A DNA stretch of 64,000 nt from Varanus komodoensis (lineage: Eukaryota; Chordata; Lepidosauria; Squamata; Varanidae), in the NCBI RefSeq assembly GCF_004798865.1, contig NW_025336598.1, forward strand, positions 18,880,339-18,944,338. Direction: 5' to 3'. The notes under the pieces were generated by a model, which saw only the letters and a program-made list of their open reading frames with translations, ran no database searches and had not been told where the DNA came from. Numbering within the stretch: the first letter of the stretch is position 1; each line of letters opens with the position of its first letter. Shown one piece after another: positions 34,574 through 46,985 of this stretch. A program made the position numbers and the translations under genes.

Positions 34574-35563
34574 CTAGTAGGTGCATTTTTAAAGTCAGAA
34601 TACAATAAGAATATGTTAGAAGAAAGGTAGCTGATGAATTAAACACCAGCTTTTCACCCATGCAGCTCCTCATATCTTTCTGAAAATACATTGCCTTGTC
34701 TCTCTCTTCCTTCCAAATGCAGCTTTTCCTGCTCACTTTGTAGTTTAGTCATTCATCCACATATCTGCCCTTTCATCAATCTGTCTATTGTACTTCAGAT
34801 GATAGTTTCATATTCTTAAAAAAATGCGAAGCAACAGCCACAAGAAATGGCAGCACAGGGGGATGGGGGAAATTAGATTTCTGGCATCACAGGCAACAAC
34901 CAATCCATGAAATAAACAGTGGGCACCCGCAAATGACTTGCTTAAAGTGTACACACACTCCCACAACAGCCTGACCGCTCAAGATAATATTATGTCTGTG
35001 ACAAAGTATTTGTATATCTTTCTGTCTCTTCCTTCCCCAGGATCTTTTCCTCTCTTCCAAAATTTAGATCTTTGACTTTGGAAAAGGGTCTGTTTGTGTT
35101 TTTTGCTCCCCTTATTCTGTAAAGCACCATACATAGGGATCTGATTACAAAATATCTATCTGAATATATAGATATTTTGTACGGCTATTTGCTATTTCCA
35201 GCATTATGAAGCATGTGATGTCAGCTAGTTCTTTGCCACATATTCATGAAACTTTTAAAAAGAGCTTAACTGTCACAGTATAATCTGTTTAAGAATTCTT
35301 ATGTATCAGTGAATTTATAACATACTGCCTTTTCCAACAAGCTCAGGAAAAGGGATTGTACCCTTGCTGTGCAGAGAAAGGCAGGAGTGAAGGACTCTGC
35401 ACAAAGAAAAGAGTTTCTATGATGCCAGGTGCCAGGTTTGGGCAAAGGGCCCACCCACTGGCACCATCCAACCTCAGGGATAAGCCAGAAGGCAATCCAG
35501 TGTCACAGAGCAGAAGAGTTCCCCACAGCTAAGATAAAACAACACAGTGAAAAAGGGGTTTAC

Positions 35564-35621
35564 CTTTCTGGATCATACACAGAGTTATCTGCCACCATGG
35601 CCTTCAGCACATCAGCATTAG
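35564..35621 (-). CDS. RELL1: RELL1 exon 4: conserved cytoplasmic segment
   Basis: The acceptor TCCTTGCAG (AG at 35623-35622) and donor GTAAAC (35563) bound 58 nt. With split codons the exon encodes ANADVLKAMVADNSVYDPE then S. Apart from Val for Leu before YDPES, this matches human RELL1. It enters in phase 1 and leaves in phase 2, which agrees with both neighbouring exons. Confidence 0.94.
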
Positions 35622-35770
35622 CTGCAAGGATTGTAACATTTTGGAGCTCAATCTCTTTGGGTTAAGTTAGGTGTTAAGCAAACTTGTAAGCAAGAAGATA
35701 ACACATCCTAAGTGACATTAATTCTACTCATGTTTCAGAAGCTGTTTGAGTAATGAAACGTATATCTGAA

Positions 35771-35842
35771 TGCAATCCTACGCATACTTCTTACTTGCAG
35801 TCATACTGAAATGAGTAGAAATCGCCTTCATGTAGGATGGGC
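35771..35842. repeat. Short repeat, 'gcaatcctacgc' family
   Basis: 'gcaatcctacgcatacttct' and 'atgaaatgagtagaaat'-like text match the ends of the 54729-54922 element. It lies in RELL1 intron 3. Confidence 0.45.
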
Positions 35843-37063
35843 AGAAGAGAATATTAACTGTGCTGCAATTGAAAAATACCTAACTGACGTATGAAAGTTG
35901 AACTACTTAGCATCGTTCCAGCAGAACAACTGCATGTAGTCCAGTCCTCCTGAGATGCAAACTGTTTCAGAAAGCTGATGCAGAGATTGCATTTTAAACA
36001 CCTTCCACCTCAAATCTGAACTGCTATGAGAAAGAAAGCATGTCAAGTGGTTATTCTGGTTTCAAAAGAGCCAGATTTATAAATGAGGGGGAACATTTCC
36101 TCATGATGTCCTCCTCTTTTCTAGTGTGGTACAGTCTAGAGAGGAATGTACTATGTGCTTTTCCCTTACATTTGAGTTAGTACCGTGTCCCAGCACAGTA
36201 CATGATCAGAAACCAAGCTGTGGGGCTTTCTATATCGCTTGTTATTACTTCAGGCTTGATGTGTCACAAATTGTGCAAGCCAACACTAAAGTTTGTAATG
36301 GCACAACATGAAAAATCATCTACATCACTGGGAATGCCATGGAAACACTGAAACAGCAAGAAATCCCATTAAGTTACAACTACTATGGCTTGATGAAAGC
36401 CGGTTGTTTTCAAGTTTGCACAGAACTAACAGGGCACTGGTCAAAGGATTCAAGTCTTTTAAACTTCCAAACCTTGAAACTTTGTATTCATAATTCCAAA
36501 GAGTAAGTGGGTCCTTGCCCTGTAGAGTTCCAGGCAGCAGCCATGTCCACCTTAAGGATTCTGACTTTCATCCCATTTTTAGATTCCTCAGCTGTAAATA
36601 GTCAGCAACTGGTATCCACTGAGCATGCTCAGTACTTGCTCAGCTGTTTGGGTGTCCACCTGTTCTTCCTTTTAAAATGTTTGTACGTCTGTAAACTTCA
36701 AGGTTACTCCAAGCCTGCTCATACCTCCCTCTTGCGCATGAATGGTACTATTCTTGCTATGTAAGAGCCCAAACTCAAAGAATAGCTTGCTATTTCGTAG
36801 ATGTAAGATTTTAACTTTCCATTTACTCTGCAAGGAATAATCTTCAGGATGAACTTTTAACCATGTGTAATTATGCAAACTTTAGTGGAAGCACAATGAA
36901 TTTACATTTTTTTGCTCTCATCTATGAAAGTAAAAATAGCATGCATCTCATGCTAAGAACTATAATGAATGCCTTAAAAGGCTTCAGCACTGTTTCAAAG
37001 TAACTGCAAAGGATTGTAACATTTAGCACGCAGATCTGTATGTTAATTTTAAGAGATACATAC

Positions 37064-37135
37064 CTTCATTTTTCATAATGTAGTCAACAATTTTTCCCAC
37101 AGTGTCACCATTATCATTTGTACTGTCATTTAACT
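37064..37135 (-). CDS. RELL1: RELL1 exon 3: conserved cytoplasmic segment
   Basis: This 72-nt phase 1-1 exon has its acceptor at CTCAG (37137-37136) and its donor GTATGT at 37063. With the split Glu codon it reads ELNDSTNDNGDTVGKIVDYI then MKNE. The human sequence as I recall it is ELNDSVNENSDTVGQIVHYIMKNE. It is the start of the cytoplasmic tail and was found by exon phase and homology rather than by open-frame length. Confidence 0.93.
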
Positions 37136-37226
37136 CTGAGAATAAAAAAGAATTCTTGAATTTTCTTGGAAAGTTGGAAAATACACAGGAAAGAAGTTAT
37201 ATAATAACACAATTTCACAAAAATAT

Positions 37227-37283
37227 TCTATGAAGCAACAATCAAAGCAAACATCTTTACATATAATAGAAATACTTTCCAAG
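37227..37283. repeat. Diverged direct repeat, unit A
   Basis: 'tctatgaagcaacaatcaaa' continuing through 'atagaaatactttccaag' is matched 382 bp away by unit B (37609-37665) at roughly 80 per cent identity by eye. It is in RELL1 intron 2, about 90 bp upstream of exon 3 in the transcript direction. Confidence 0.65.
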
Positions 37284-37608
37284 AGAAGAGTTCTAGTCAA
37301 AGAGCAAGGTGAACTTCCACAAGTAGATATTACACGTATGACAAAGGACAGGTCAGATGCACAATGTGTGTGGCACATCAATCCTTATCTGGTCCAAGCC
37401 TCTGTCATTTTTCTAGTTAGTTCAATGTTATGGGAAGCCTTAGTCTAATCCAGGCTAGCCATTATAAACAGAGCTTTGAATCCGAGCTGGACAAATTGTG
37501 GGTAGCTGGAGCATGGAAAGAGCTATCGTTCCATTACTAAACCTGACCAATCCAGAGGCTTCACACCAAATCACACAAAAGGATCCTGCATACCCTAATC
37601 TCAGGTGG

Positions 37609-37665
37609 ATCTATGAAGCGATGAACAAAGCAATCATCTTTCCATATAGTAGAAATACTTTCAAG
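37609..37665. repeat. Diverged direct repeat, unit B
   Basis: 'tctatgaagcgatgaacaaa' continuing through 'agtagaaatactttcaag', the partner of unit A. It may be a local duplication or two copies of an unnamed dispersed repeat. Confidence 0.65.
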
Positions 37666-38659
37666 TTAAAGTTACAGGCTATGGGATCCGTGGTTTGGAC
37701 AACAAAGCCTATGTTAATAGCCCATCTGCTCAAGTGATCGTACCTAGGCATCTAGCCTGGATGATCAGCCTCTCCAATGCCGAGACATCTCCATGCAACC
37801 TATGATTTAAAGGTTACGTTTATTTGTTTGTTCTAAATTTATATTTGGGCTACATCTGCCTCTAGTATTACACTGGAGGCCACTGCACTGGCGGAGAACT
37901 GGAGAATCTTTTCACAAGAGGACCAAGTTTTACTTGGCAATGGCCCACAAGCTCTTCTTGGTCCTGAAAAGTTTGGTTTTAGAAAGAGAAGAGACACCTG
38001 CGGCAGCCTTTTGACTTGCTTATTCCCAGACGACAAGAACGACAGTTGATCTAAGCAAGCACCCCAGTGGAAGAACATGCAGGTGTGCTTGGCCGTGCTC
38101 TTCTTCAACACTGAGAGTGTAGCCACATCCGTATTATTGAAGAGGCAGCAGTGCTACTGTGCACACGTGGGTAGATCAAGAACCAGGACTACCTACGATC
38201 AAGGTCAACACCATCTCCTCATGCCTTAACTATGGTTAAGGCAATAGAAGTGAGACAAAGATGTTCAAGACCTTCCAGGGTAAATTTCCAACCCTGCCAC
38301 CAAGTTGAGCACATCAGCACCAACCTGAGACCCAGTTATTGATGGTAACTAGGATCTGAAGCTAAACAGTGGGAGATTTGCCCTGGGAACCAGACAGCCC
38401 AGGCCAGGAAAGAAAAAGATGTACCACTGCTCTGGCCAGATGTTAAGCTATAGATGTGGCATTGCAATCTATACACTGATTGTCAGCACAGAAGCTATGC
38501 CTTCCTTTGCATCTGGTCAGTCAAGAGATTCTGCCCCTCCTCTAAGAAAGGACCGCACAACATGTGGTCTACGTGTTATTCCCCATGTTTTGCTACCTCA
38601 TCAGTCTGGCACCACCAATTTTACTATTGCAGTAAAAGGAGTGCTGGAGGGGTAGTTTC

Positions 38660-38785
38660 CTCTTCATCTGTTTTACCCCTGAAACAACCCTGTGAGGTAG
38701 ATTAAGCTGACAAATACTAGCTCAAAGTCAAGCCCAATGAGCTAAGAATTTGGACTTGGGTCACCCAGTAACAGCCCCAAGCTAT
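38660..38785 (-). mobile_element. Degraded L2-tailed tRNA SINE
   Basis: Only the middle is clear: 'aacaaccctgtgaggtagat' then 'taagctgac'. The remainder is too diverged to align by eye. It lies in RELL1 intron 2. Confidence 0.5.
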
Positions 38786-38874
38786 AACTTTTATTCCATT
38801 TGATCTTCACAGGGATAGGTCACGCTCCAAATCTGAGCAGAGATTTGAAGCCAGGTCCACATGGGCAAAGACTC

Positions 38875-38998
38875 AGCCTGCCCAACCTGGTGCCCTCCAA
38901 CTAATTTGGACAACTCCCATCAAGCCCAGTTGGCATAAGGGATGCTGCAAGTTGTGGTCCAAAATATCTGGACGGCACCAGCTGAGGAAGGCTAGTGT
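38875..38998. repeat. Palindromic MITE-like repeat
   Basis: 'cctgcccaacctggtgccct' and 'ggacggcaccagctgaggaa' are the inverted arms, with 'caactcccatcaagcccag' between. Same family as 18415-18562. Confidence 0.72.
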
Positions 38999-39069
38999 AC
39001 ATGCTACAGCATATAAAATGCAGTCCTGTTAGCACAGAAGCTGATCTTTTCAAAATGGTTCTTGCCTAC

Positions 39070-39288
39070 CTATCTTTTCTTCAAGTTTCTCCTCTTCTTG
39101 CTCTGCTTCCGTTGTACACCGATAACCCTTTTTCTTCAATATATGGCAGATGAAAATCCCCAGGAGCCCCATAAGGAAGAATACAGGAATCAGGAAATAA
39201 GCAATATATTCAGGATGCGCGCTACCTGTTGCCACATCATTACTTGGAGTGTTCTCGTTGCTGTGACTTGCCAAAACATCAATACTGG
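39070..39288 (-). CDS. RELL1: RELL1 exon 2: ectodomain and transmembrane helix
   Basis: The acceptor (TTTTTGTAG, AG at 39290-39289) and donor (GTAGGC at 39069) bound 219 nt. The exon encodes SIDVLASHSNENTPSND, then HPEYIAYFLIPVFFLMGLLG, a transmembrane helix at about residues 59-82. After it come the basic stop-transfer KKKGYR and the Glu-rich TTEAEQEEEKLEEKI. HPEYIAY, PVFF, ICH and LKKKGYRCTTEAEQ are near-identical to human RELL1. This gives a type I single-pass protein with a short ectodomain. The ectodomain lacks the Cys-rich repeats of true TNF receptors and, as read here, has no N-X-S/T sequon. The upstream intron is 14.6 kb. Confidence 0.95.
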
Positions 39289-42200
39289 CTACAAAAACAA
39301 AGTAGAAGAGAAGGCTATTACATCAGCCAGATGTTGTACAGTCATGAAGTAATATTTTATGCTTTTGCTCAGTATAGATAGGAAAAACTGTCAGCTACAA
39401 GAGGCCAGATCAGCTCATCAGTTTGGCCACATCTGCACCATATCGTCAAGTATTTCTGGTAATGACTTAACTAGGGTTCAGAACTCTAGTTTCAAAGCAG
39501 CATACGGTTAATATGAGTATCTCTCTATTCCACCATGGAACACAGGGCACCATGGACAGGTTGCTCGCTCACCAACTCACATTATTCCAGGGAGAGACTT
39601 GGATGGACAGCAGTCTGGTGCATGATCTTTCCCCTTCATTACTCCAGCCCACTCTTTGTACAGTGTCTTTCGTATGACAACCTACCTTGCCTATGGTGGG
39701 AAACCTTTCTGGCCCCTTCCCAGCTCCCTTTTCTGACCTCTTACATTGTTCATTGCTTTTCTGGTACCTCAGAATTCCACAAATGGAGTCCTTTTATTAT
39801 TATTTTTCCTAGCCTCTTACAAGCACTCAGATTTAGTTGTCTACTATGTATAGTTTTGCCTTGTTAACTTTTCTCTGTTTCACCCTGAGTGAATAATGTA
39901 CCAGGAAATTGAAAAGACAAGGCGTCACACAAGCTAATCTGTGCACATTTGCCAAAGAACAGGGAAAACTAATACTAAGAAATAGGAACTCATTTGTACA
40001 TTCAGAAGCACCAAAACTGTGGGGTGGGGGGAGAAGAGTGAACAAAGTGCCCTAGCCTACCACTACTGAAATCACACTTATTTGTGTCCTCCCCAAGCCT
40101 TGATGAAGTCTACAAATAGGAGTTACCAGCTCCTCACCTTTTTTCAGCTCCTTCATCAGCTCCATTGCCACACTAATGCAAAATCCCCTCTATTTACTGT
40201 CTACCTCCTCAGTTTGCATGAATCTTCCCAACAGCTTTTCTTTTTTAAGAGGATGACAAAATGGGACAAAGAAATGGAGCATCCACACTAGCTAAGATTA
40301 TCCCTGCCACCTTCTGAGGTTTTTGTTGTTGTTTTTTAAAGCTATCAGGGAGATTTGTAAAAATGTGCTGAAGGGCCATCACCCCAACTGGCATTGCTCT
40401 GTAAAGGAACCACAATGGGGGCTGAAGAGAACCAATAGTTTCCATTTGTTGACTTCCTCAGGACTTAGGGAAATATTGTGAGAGGGGATGATAGGACAAG
40501 TATCAATTCAAGGCCTATCAGCCAGAGGCTACTATTGGCAAATACGAGTCATTTTTGACAGAGTACCCACTGCATTGGCATTGCTTCTTCCAGTGCTAAT
40601 TTTCCAAAAAAAAAAAAAAAGTCATACCCAAAAATACATTGCTTTGTCAGAGGTGTCTTTTTAAAGGGGAACCAGCTAGCTCTCAAATGCCTTTTCCCAG
40701 GAAAAAAGGGGGTGCAATGTGCTTTTGTGCTTTCCTGAGCATCTAGTTCCAGAAAAAAGTGCAATATGTGCACCACCCTGAAGACTACCAATGAGAGGAG
40801 GAGCAGCAGCAGCAGCCTGGAGCAAATCTCCCTCTCCCCCCTCCCCCAAGCAAAGACCACTTGTGCCTTTGCTTTCTCTTTTGACAGTTGCAAAGGAAAG
40901 AAATATACCTGTCTAGAGTCTCTTTGGGGCCATGTTCAGAATGCCCCAGCCAAGGCCTCAGATTTCTGCACTTGCGCAACTGCAACCTTTGCAATTGTGT
41001 ACCTGCAGCTAATTTCAATACGCACGTGCATGCACGCACACACATTTGCACACATTGTGCACTTCCCCCAATGTTAAGAATGCTTTGCTAGCCACTGAGT
41101 GCCCGTCCAAGGTTCTTGGAAACTTTGAAAGGACTGTCAGTGGTGTCAAAATGGGATCATGAAGCCAACTATCAAGCCAGCTTTTGCAATCTTGAGGACT
41201 TGGGGGGAGGCACAGAGCAATAGCAAAAAAAAGCCACGGCAAGCAGAAAATGGCTTGTGCTCACAGTGGAAAGGAGACAAGTCTGTCCTGCTTTGGTGTC
41301 CCTTGGGGCACCAGTAGGAGGACAGAGGGGAAGGGATGGAATGGATTACCCACAGTGAACATGAATGCCTACCAAGCACACCATAGTTTCTGGCAGAACC
41401 AACCCACCATGGCTTATTGCCAGAGTGGCTTGCCATAACACGCAAGTGCAGGAAGATGCTTTTTAAGTCCATGTTTCCTACCAAGGTTGCATTGCAAGGA
41501 TATATTCTAAGCAATTAAGAAACAAGCATCTTTACATAAAAGCATTATGTAAGAATTACTAGGAAAGGGGAAGAATATCTGCTCATCAGATATAGTTTCC
41601 ATTGCAATATTGCCTCTGGGTTGCAATATTTCATCTTGAAGTATGCAATTAACATACTAAAAATATTTTGCAAAATGTCCTGCTGGTGATTAGTATGAAC
41701 ATGGACTGTTGTAGGAGCTCAGAAAAAAGGGCAAGACAGATTTTGTAAAAGTTCAACAAGTTGCCCCAGGTTTTCATTAATGCTTAGCAGTGTATAAGAA
41801 AACAACATGTCAAGCCATATCAAATGTATTTGCTAAAGATTATTAGTCATCTCAAGCAAAAGGAAAAATTGCCATTGATTATAACCAAAGCAGAAAGAAA
41901 AAGCAAGAAAGCTACAATTGTAGAGGGTAGGGGAAGGAGGGAAAGATGCCTCCAGGCAGACAAAAGAAATATTTTATTGAGCCCAAAGATTTCAAACCAT
42001 TATACAGACAGTACAAAATACTGTTCAAAAAATAAGAAAAATATAGCAATCATTCATGTCAGTGCATTTTCCCTGAAAGTAGGTTTTTAGCTGTAGAAGC
42101 TTGAATCTTAAGAAACAAAGGGTGTTGAAGGAAGATGAACCCATCATTTTTCTCTCCTTCCCAATGTAGGCTCTGAAAAGTCATCTAAACATTGTGGGAT

Positions 42201-42539
42201 TTCACTAAGGTGGGAGGTATGGGAGAATCCAAATTAACCTAGTGGGAGCCAGTCAAACTTAACACAGAATTCCTCCTGGTTTTTGGGCCCTTCCACACTC
42301 TATTCCATCCCCAAACCATCCAGACATTCTTTTTAAAAGGCCATAAAGGGAGAAGGAAAGAAAAAGACCCCATCCATGAACTTCCTTCCATTCACTTACA
42401 TCAGGATGGAAGCCAAATTCATGGTGGTGTAATAAAATATTATACTGATAATTTTTTAGGGTACTCTGAAAAAAAATGGAATAGTTCAGTACTAACAAAC
42501 TGTGAGAAGCTGACACCCAGAACAGAGATGATTAAATTT

Positions 42540-43060
42540 GGGGTGGATAAAAATCAATATTTTACTTAAAAATGGATTTTAAAAATTTAAATCAGGTGTT
42601 TTAAATAAAATGCTTTCTGAGGCAAAATCTGTGTAAGATAGTTTTCCATTTAAGATACATTATAGTCCAAAGGATATTCACTGTGAAATATGGATTGGTT
42701 TTTAATTATATAGCATGAGGCTGTATATTCATGCAATGTTTAAATTCTTTGGTAAATGATTTCCATTAATCCATTCACCATGTCATGCTCTTCCACAGGC
42801 TTCTGTAAGACTATTGGGAAATTTTACTGTCTAGAAGATATTTTCATAGATGCTTGCTTTTAGAGTTCTCACAATTGTGAATGTGTGCCTGCAGACATCA
42901 CATGTCACTTCTTCACAGCAAAAAAAGTTATAAAATTAACATACAGAGAAAAAGTCCTTAATCCTATTGTTCCTTTGCAAATCTATGCACACAGAATCAA
43001 CCCATTACCTCTTAAGTACTAAGATTTAAAAATGCACAGAATAGAAGATTGTTGGGAGTG
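42540..43060. repeat. Unclassified interspersed repeat
   Basis: It begins 'ggggtggataaaaatcaata' and continues with 'gctttctgaggcaaaatctg' and 'ccattcaccatgtcatgctc'. I recall similar sequence as a dispersed repeat in reptiles but cannot name the family or find its ends. Confidence 0.4.
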
Positions 43061-43259
43061 GAATAGATCAGCACAGGAAGCTACGTGTGAGCAGAGAGGG
43101 GCAAGCAGTAAAAATGAAAGTGAACCCTTTTGAGCAGAATACTCCACAAGTCTTCAGATTTTTTTGTGTTTAGCTCGATATTTATCATATTATTCTTTCC
43201 CTGAAGGAGAAATAATTGTAGCAGGCCATAAAAGAGACTCAGTTTGGGAATATTTAAAT

Positions 43260-43375
43260 CATGGGTCCTCAAACTACAGCCCGTGGGCCGGATACACCTC
43301 ACCATGGTCATTTACCCGGCCCGCCTCAGAGCTTTTGGACCCTGTATGCGCGTGAGAGAGAGAGAGAGAGAGCAC
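43260..43375 (+). mobile_element. hAT fragment, same family as 4721-5057
   Basis: It begins CATGGGTCCTCAAACTAC and continues with 'gggccggat' and 'catttacccggcc', matching the reversed right end of the 4721-5057 element. It then runs into a (GA)n stretch. I found no opposite terminus or target duplication, so it is probably truncated. Confidence 0.75.
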
Positions 43376-44124
43376 AAGCGAGTGAGGAAGCAAATGCCAA
43401 TACTGCTCCCAGATTGAGTGAAACCCGCTTCTCAGAACACAGAGGTCCATTTTTTTTCAATTCTAGGTCGTTCTACAGCATTTCTAATCACAATTCAAAC
43501 AGTTAATAGTTACCTTCAAATTACTAAATGGCTTAGGTCAAAATACTATTTCCTTCTATACATTATTAAATGAGTGAAACACCTTGAGCCTGACTTATAG
43601 TGAAGCCCTGCTAACTGATACTAAAAATAGCACTAATTCTGAGAACTAAAGAAAATGCTCAAGTTCCAGGAGTTTAGACTCATTCACAAATATGTCTCCA
43701 ATTGTACTATTTGTTAAGTAGTTTTGATCCTTGTTTGTTGGGAATATCACATATATTTGACATGACATAGTAAACTAGTCAATTATAACATTCAAGGAAC
43801 TAGGCCATTCAAAGCTCTCAAAGTGAGGCTTTCCGGAGCACTTTATGTCTTTGCTCTCAATTAGCTCAATTAGTTGACTTCTAGGTAAATTGGCATTAAC
43901 CGAGACAGATGATTAAAACTTAACTGATTTTCATGTTGCAATCCATAGGAGTTGCACACTGAGTAATCACAAGGCGTCCTTTTTTTAAATAGTGACATTT
44001 CATTTCTCAGAGCTACCATATAAGAAGCTGTGAGCAAGTACATGCAATGAATAATTAGGAGGATGACTGATAGACAAATGGCAAGAACCACTTCCTCTAA
44101 GTTGAGAAAATGGACCCGATAACA

Positions 44125-44640
44125 GTAAACTAGTCCATGTATTACACTAAACCATGATTTAATTAAACCATGGGTTATTTGGATTTCCACCTTCACTCAT
44201 TCTTTATTACAAATGCCTCTTAATGCATTGCACTACTGTTATGTACAGAAGCTTTTTTCCTTTTAAGTCACTCTTGCTCAGTGTCTGCAGCTTGGCAAAA
44301 CAAACCATGAACAACCCACAATTCTCAACTCACATGTAACAACAACCCACAGTTCAGAATTCAGTAACAACTTATGTGTGTTAATTTATCCATAGAAGCT
44401 GTTACAACAGTTTGAATACAACAGGCACCATTTTTGCATGAAGCTTCCAGGTGCTCAGCTTGCAACAGGTTTTCATATTGTGCAAACCTAGATGCCAAGG
44501 GTTGCTGTACCAAACTCCATGGCAAAAGTGGCAGCATGACACGACAGGCCCATGGGTAAATTAACCTCATTCAGTCTATCATTTCATGCAAACCAGCTCC
44601 ATGGGTTGTGTTCAAGGTTAACCAAGGTTTTTCCAGAAAA
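44125..44640. repeat. Possible old repeat related to 575-835
   Basis: 'accatgatttaattaaacca', 'tgggttat', 'aacaacccacaattctc' and 'caacaacccacagttcag' echo the 575-835 block. The boundaries are guesses. Confidence 0.35.
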
Positions 44641-45029
44641 GAAAAAAAAGAAAAAAAAAAACAGAAAGGAAAAACAGAAAGAAAAAACAGAAAAATAAAA
44701 CTTTCCAATGCTCTAAATGTAATCTGGTTTAGCATGTTTGACTTATTTTCGCTCTCCCTTAATAAGCACACAAATGTGTCATACTTAGTAAATACAACTA
44801 TTAATGTAATCCATGTCAATTTTATGTGCAGTTTAAATATATCAAAAGTTTTCCCAATAGCTACAAAACTTTTGAACTGACATTTTTGTAGGGAGGAAAT
44901 AAATTAACCAAACAACATAGTTTAATATATTCAAACACATTCAAAGCTTTATGTGGGGATTATTTATAGGAATATTGGTAAAAATGTAAGAACAATAGCA
45001 TATACTTCCTTATGTTTCCCTATATTTCA

Positions 45030-45205
45030 CAAATGATGGGTGTGGGTCTGTAGGCACTGGCTAGGAAACTGGGCCAGACAGTGCTGTTGCATTCACATCC
45101 TCCTCGAGGGGATCCCACGGGGAACGGGCTGGCCACTGTGTGAACAAAATGTTCAACTACATGGGCCTTTGGTTTGATCCAGCATGGATCCTATGATGTT
45201 ATTAA
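45030..45205 (+). mobile_element. CR1-like LINE 3' end
   Basis: 'ggctggccactgtgtgaac', 'catgggcctttggtttgatc' and 'cagcatggatcctatgatgt' match a CR1 subfamily terminus common in reptiles. Confidence 0.75.
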
Positions 45206-46134
45206 GTAACGCAAACAGCAATCACTGGCTTAGTTTCAGTTTTCTTTCAATTTGTTATTGATTAATGTTATCAGTAGAGGGCAAATGCACCATGTATAAA
45301 TCCAGTCCAAACCCAGAAGCCAAATGCACAGGAAGGAACTGTCATACCTTATCTTTCAGTTCACCCACAGGCAGCTGAGCACTAGCATTTGTTAATGCTT
45401 GCCTTAGAAGAATACCGCCTTGAAGTTCATATCCTATATTTAGCACATCTGACATTAACCGAATGCAATATAACAGCCCAGACAGCTATAAACACAGACA
45501 AATAAGATGTGTGAAAATTTTCCATAGGAAAATGCACACAGAAACCCAAACAGCCGCAAAAATATTAACTGCATTCTTAAAAATACAGCACCAACTAAAT
45601 TTTGCTTTACACAATTAACTAAAGTTTTAAGGTTCTATCCAGACTGAGATGAGCAGACCACAAAACCATTACTAATCTATTAACTGATTCAAGTTTGCAG
45701 CTCTAGTTTCAGTCATGAGTATGTCATTTAGTTGTTTTTATTTCTTACCTGCTTTGAAAACAACTCTTTATTAACTGGGCTAATTCAACAGAAAATAAAT
45801 CTAGATAACTGTTGGTTCTTGGCATATACAGATATGATGCCTGGGTAAAAAAATGAGACAATAACAAATGGGCTTTCTTAATTTATTTAACAGTTTGGGC
45901 ATTGCAACAGATATATACTATACACTGTGGTATTTTCTCACAACTTATACACTTCAAAAATTTGGGGCACTGTCTGTTATCTGTAAGGACAAGATCTTCC
46001 CTTCAAAAATAGATTTCAATCCTAAAGTGTCTCCAGGTTCTCTAGAATCAACACTAATGACAAGCCTCCCTGGAATCTCTTAATTCAAGAGATACTGCAA
46101 AGGGAAATTTCTGCACTGGTTGCACACATGGCAG

Positions 46135-46600
46135 AAAATAATAATCATCATCATCTCTATCATCACTATCTCTCTATCATCATAGCCAAAGCTCTCTAGG
46201 CAGTTTACAACAATGCATAAAAACAAAACAATAAAATACAAATATCATAGAACAAAGTGGCATTAAAATAAATTTAATAGGTAAAACATATAGTAAAACT
46301 GAATCTGTGAAAATTAAAAGAAACAGCACCTGGACTATGTAATTGTGTCAAGCCCCTGGGCAGCTGAGTAAGTCTTTAAAAGCTATGACATAAAGGACAG
46401 TTTTAAACAGGTCCCAAAAAGATGACATGTTTGGTGCCAGGTGGGCCTCAGTGTGGAGGCTGTTCTATAGATGGGGGGCCACCACAGAGAAAGCTGTCCA
46501 CCTTGTTGCTACCCTCCAAGACTTCCCTGGGGTTGGCACTTGGACAAAGACCCAGATGTTGGACATAGTGTCTGAATAGATCACAGATGGGAGAGAAAAT
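46135..46600 (-). mobile_element. L2 LINE fragment
   Basis: 'gctctctaggcagtttacaa', 'tggtgccaggtgggcctcag' and 'gggccaccacagagaaagc' align with the 3' portion of the L2 at 16.4-17.85 kb. The sequence is highly diverged. Confidence 0.72.
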
Positions 46601-46659
46601 AATCCTTGCTTATATTTTTCCTAGGTTTATGTTAACATTTGGCATTTAAGATGCAAATT

Positions 46660-46765
46660 GAAAATGTGGTGTTGTTACATTTTAAATTTTAGATCCTTTT
46701 TGTAAGCCATTGTGAACTCTTCAGCAAAAAGGTGGGACATACATTTTAATGAATAGATATTATTA
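46660..46765 (+). mobile_element. L2 LINE 3' end remnant
   Basis: 'tttgtaagccattgtgaac' and 'ggtgggacatacattttaat' are the L2 terminus in + orientation. Confidence 0.6.
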
Positions 46766-46834
46766 CATTGCAAGGCCTTTGTTCCTTTTGTGAAGAATTT
46801 GTTCCTCCTCCACCTAGTTCTTCATTCTTATCCT

Positions 46835-46985
46835 CTAAACAACAACCTCCTAGTGATATAGCTCAGGCTGAGAGTCTATGACTAGCCTCAAGTCACCCAG
46901 GGATCTTCATGGCTGAGTAGGAACTAGATCCCGGATCTCCCAAGTCCCCAGTCCAATAATCTGAGTACCACACCATGTTTAGATT
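46835..46985 (-). mobile_element. Old L2-tailed tRNA SINE, partial
   Basis: It contains 'aacaacctcctagtgatat', 'caggctgagagtc', 'cttcatggctgagtagg' and 'gaactagatcccgg', matching the body and head of the family in reverse orientation. Confidence 0.7.

Larger units (their letters stand above)
32393..39069 (-). other. RELL1: RELL1 introns 2-5
   Basis: The introns are 1,934, 1,442, 990 and 1,941 bp going 5' to 3'. Intron 5 (32393-34333) holds a 741-bp TA-flanked mariner/pogo-type element. Intron 2 (37136-39069) holds a palindromic MITE-like repeat, a degraded SINE and one unit or more of a diverged direct repeat (37227-37283 and 37609-37665). Intron 3 holds a short 'gcaatcctacgc' repeat at about 35771-35842. 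The remainder is unassigned. Confidence 0.7.
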
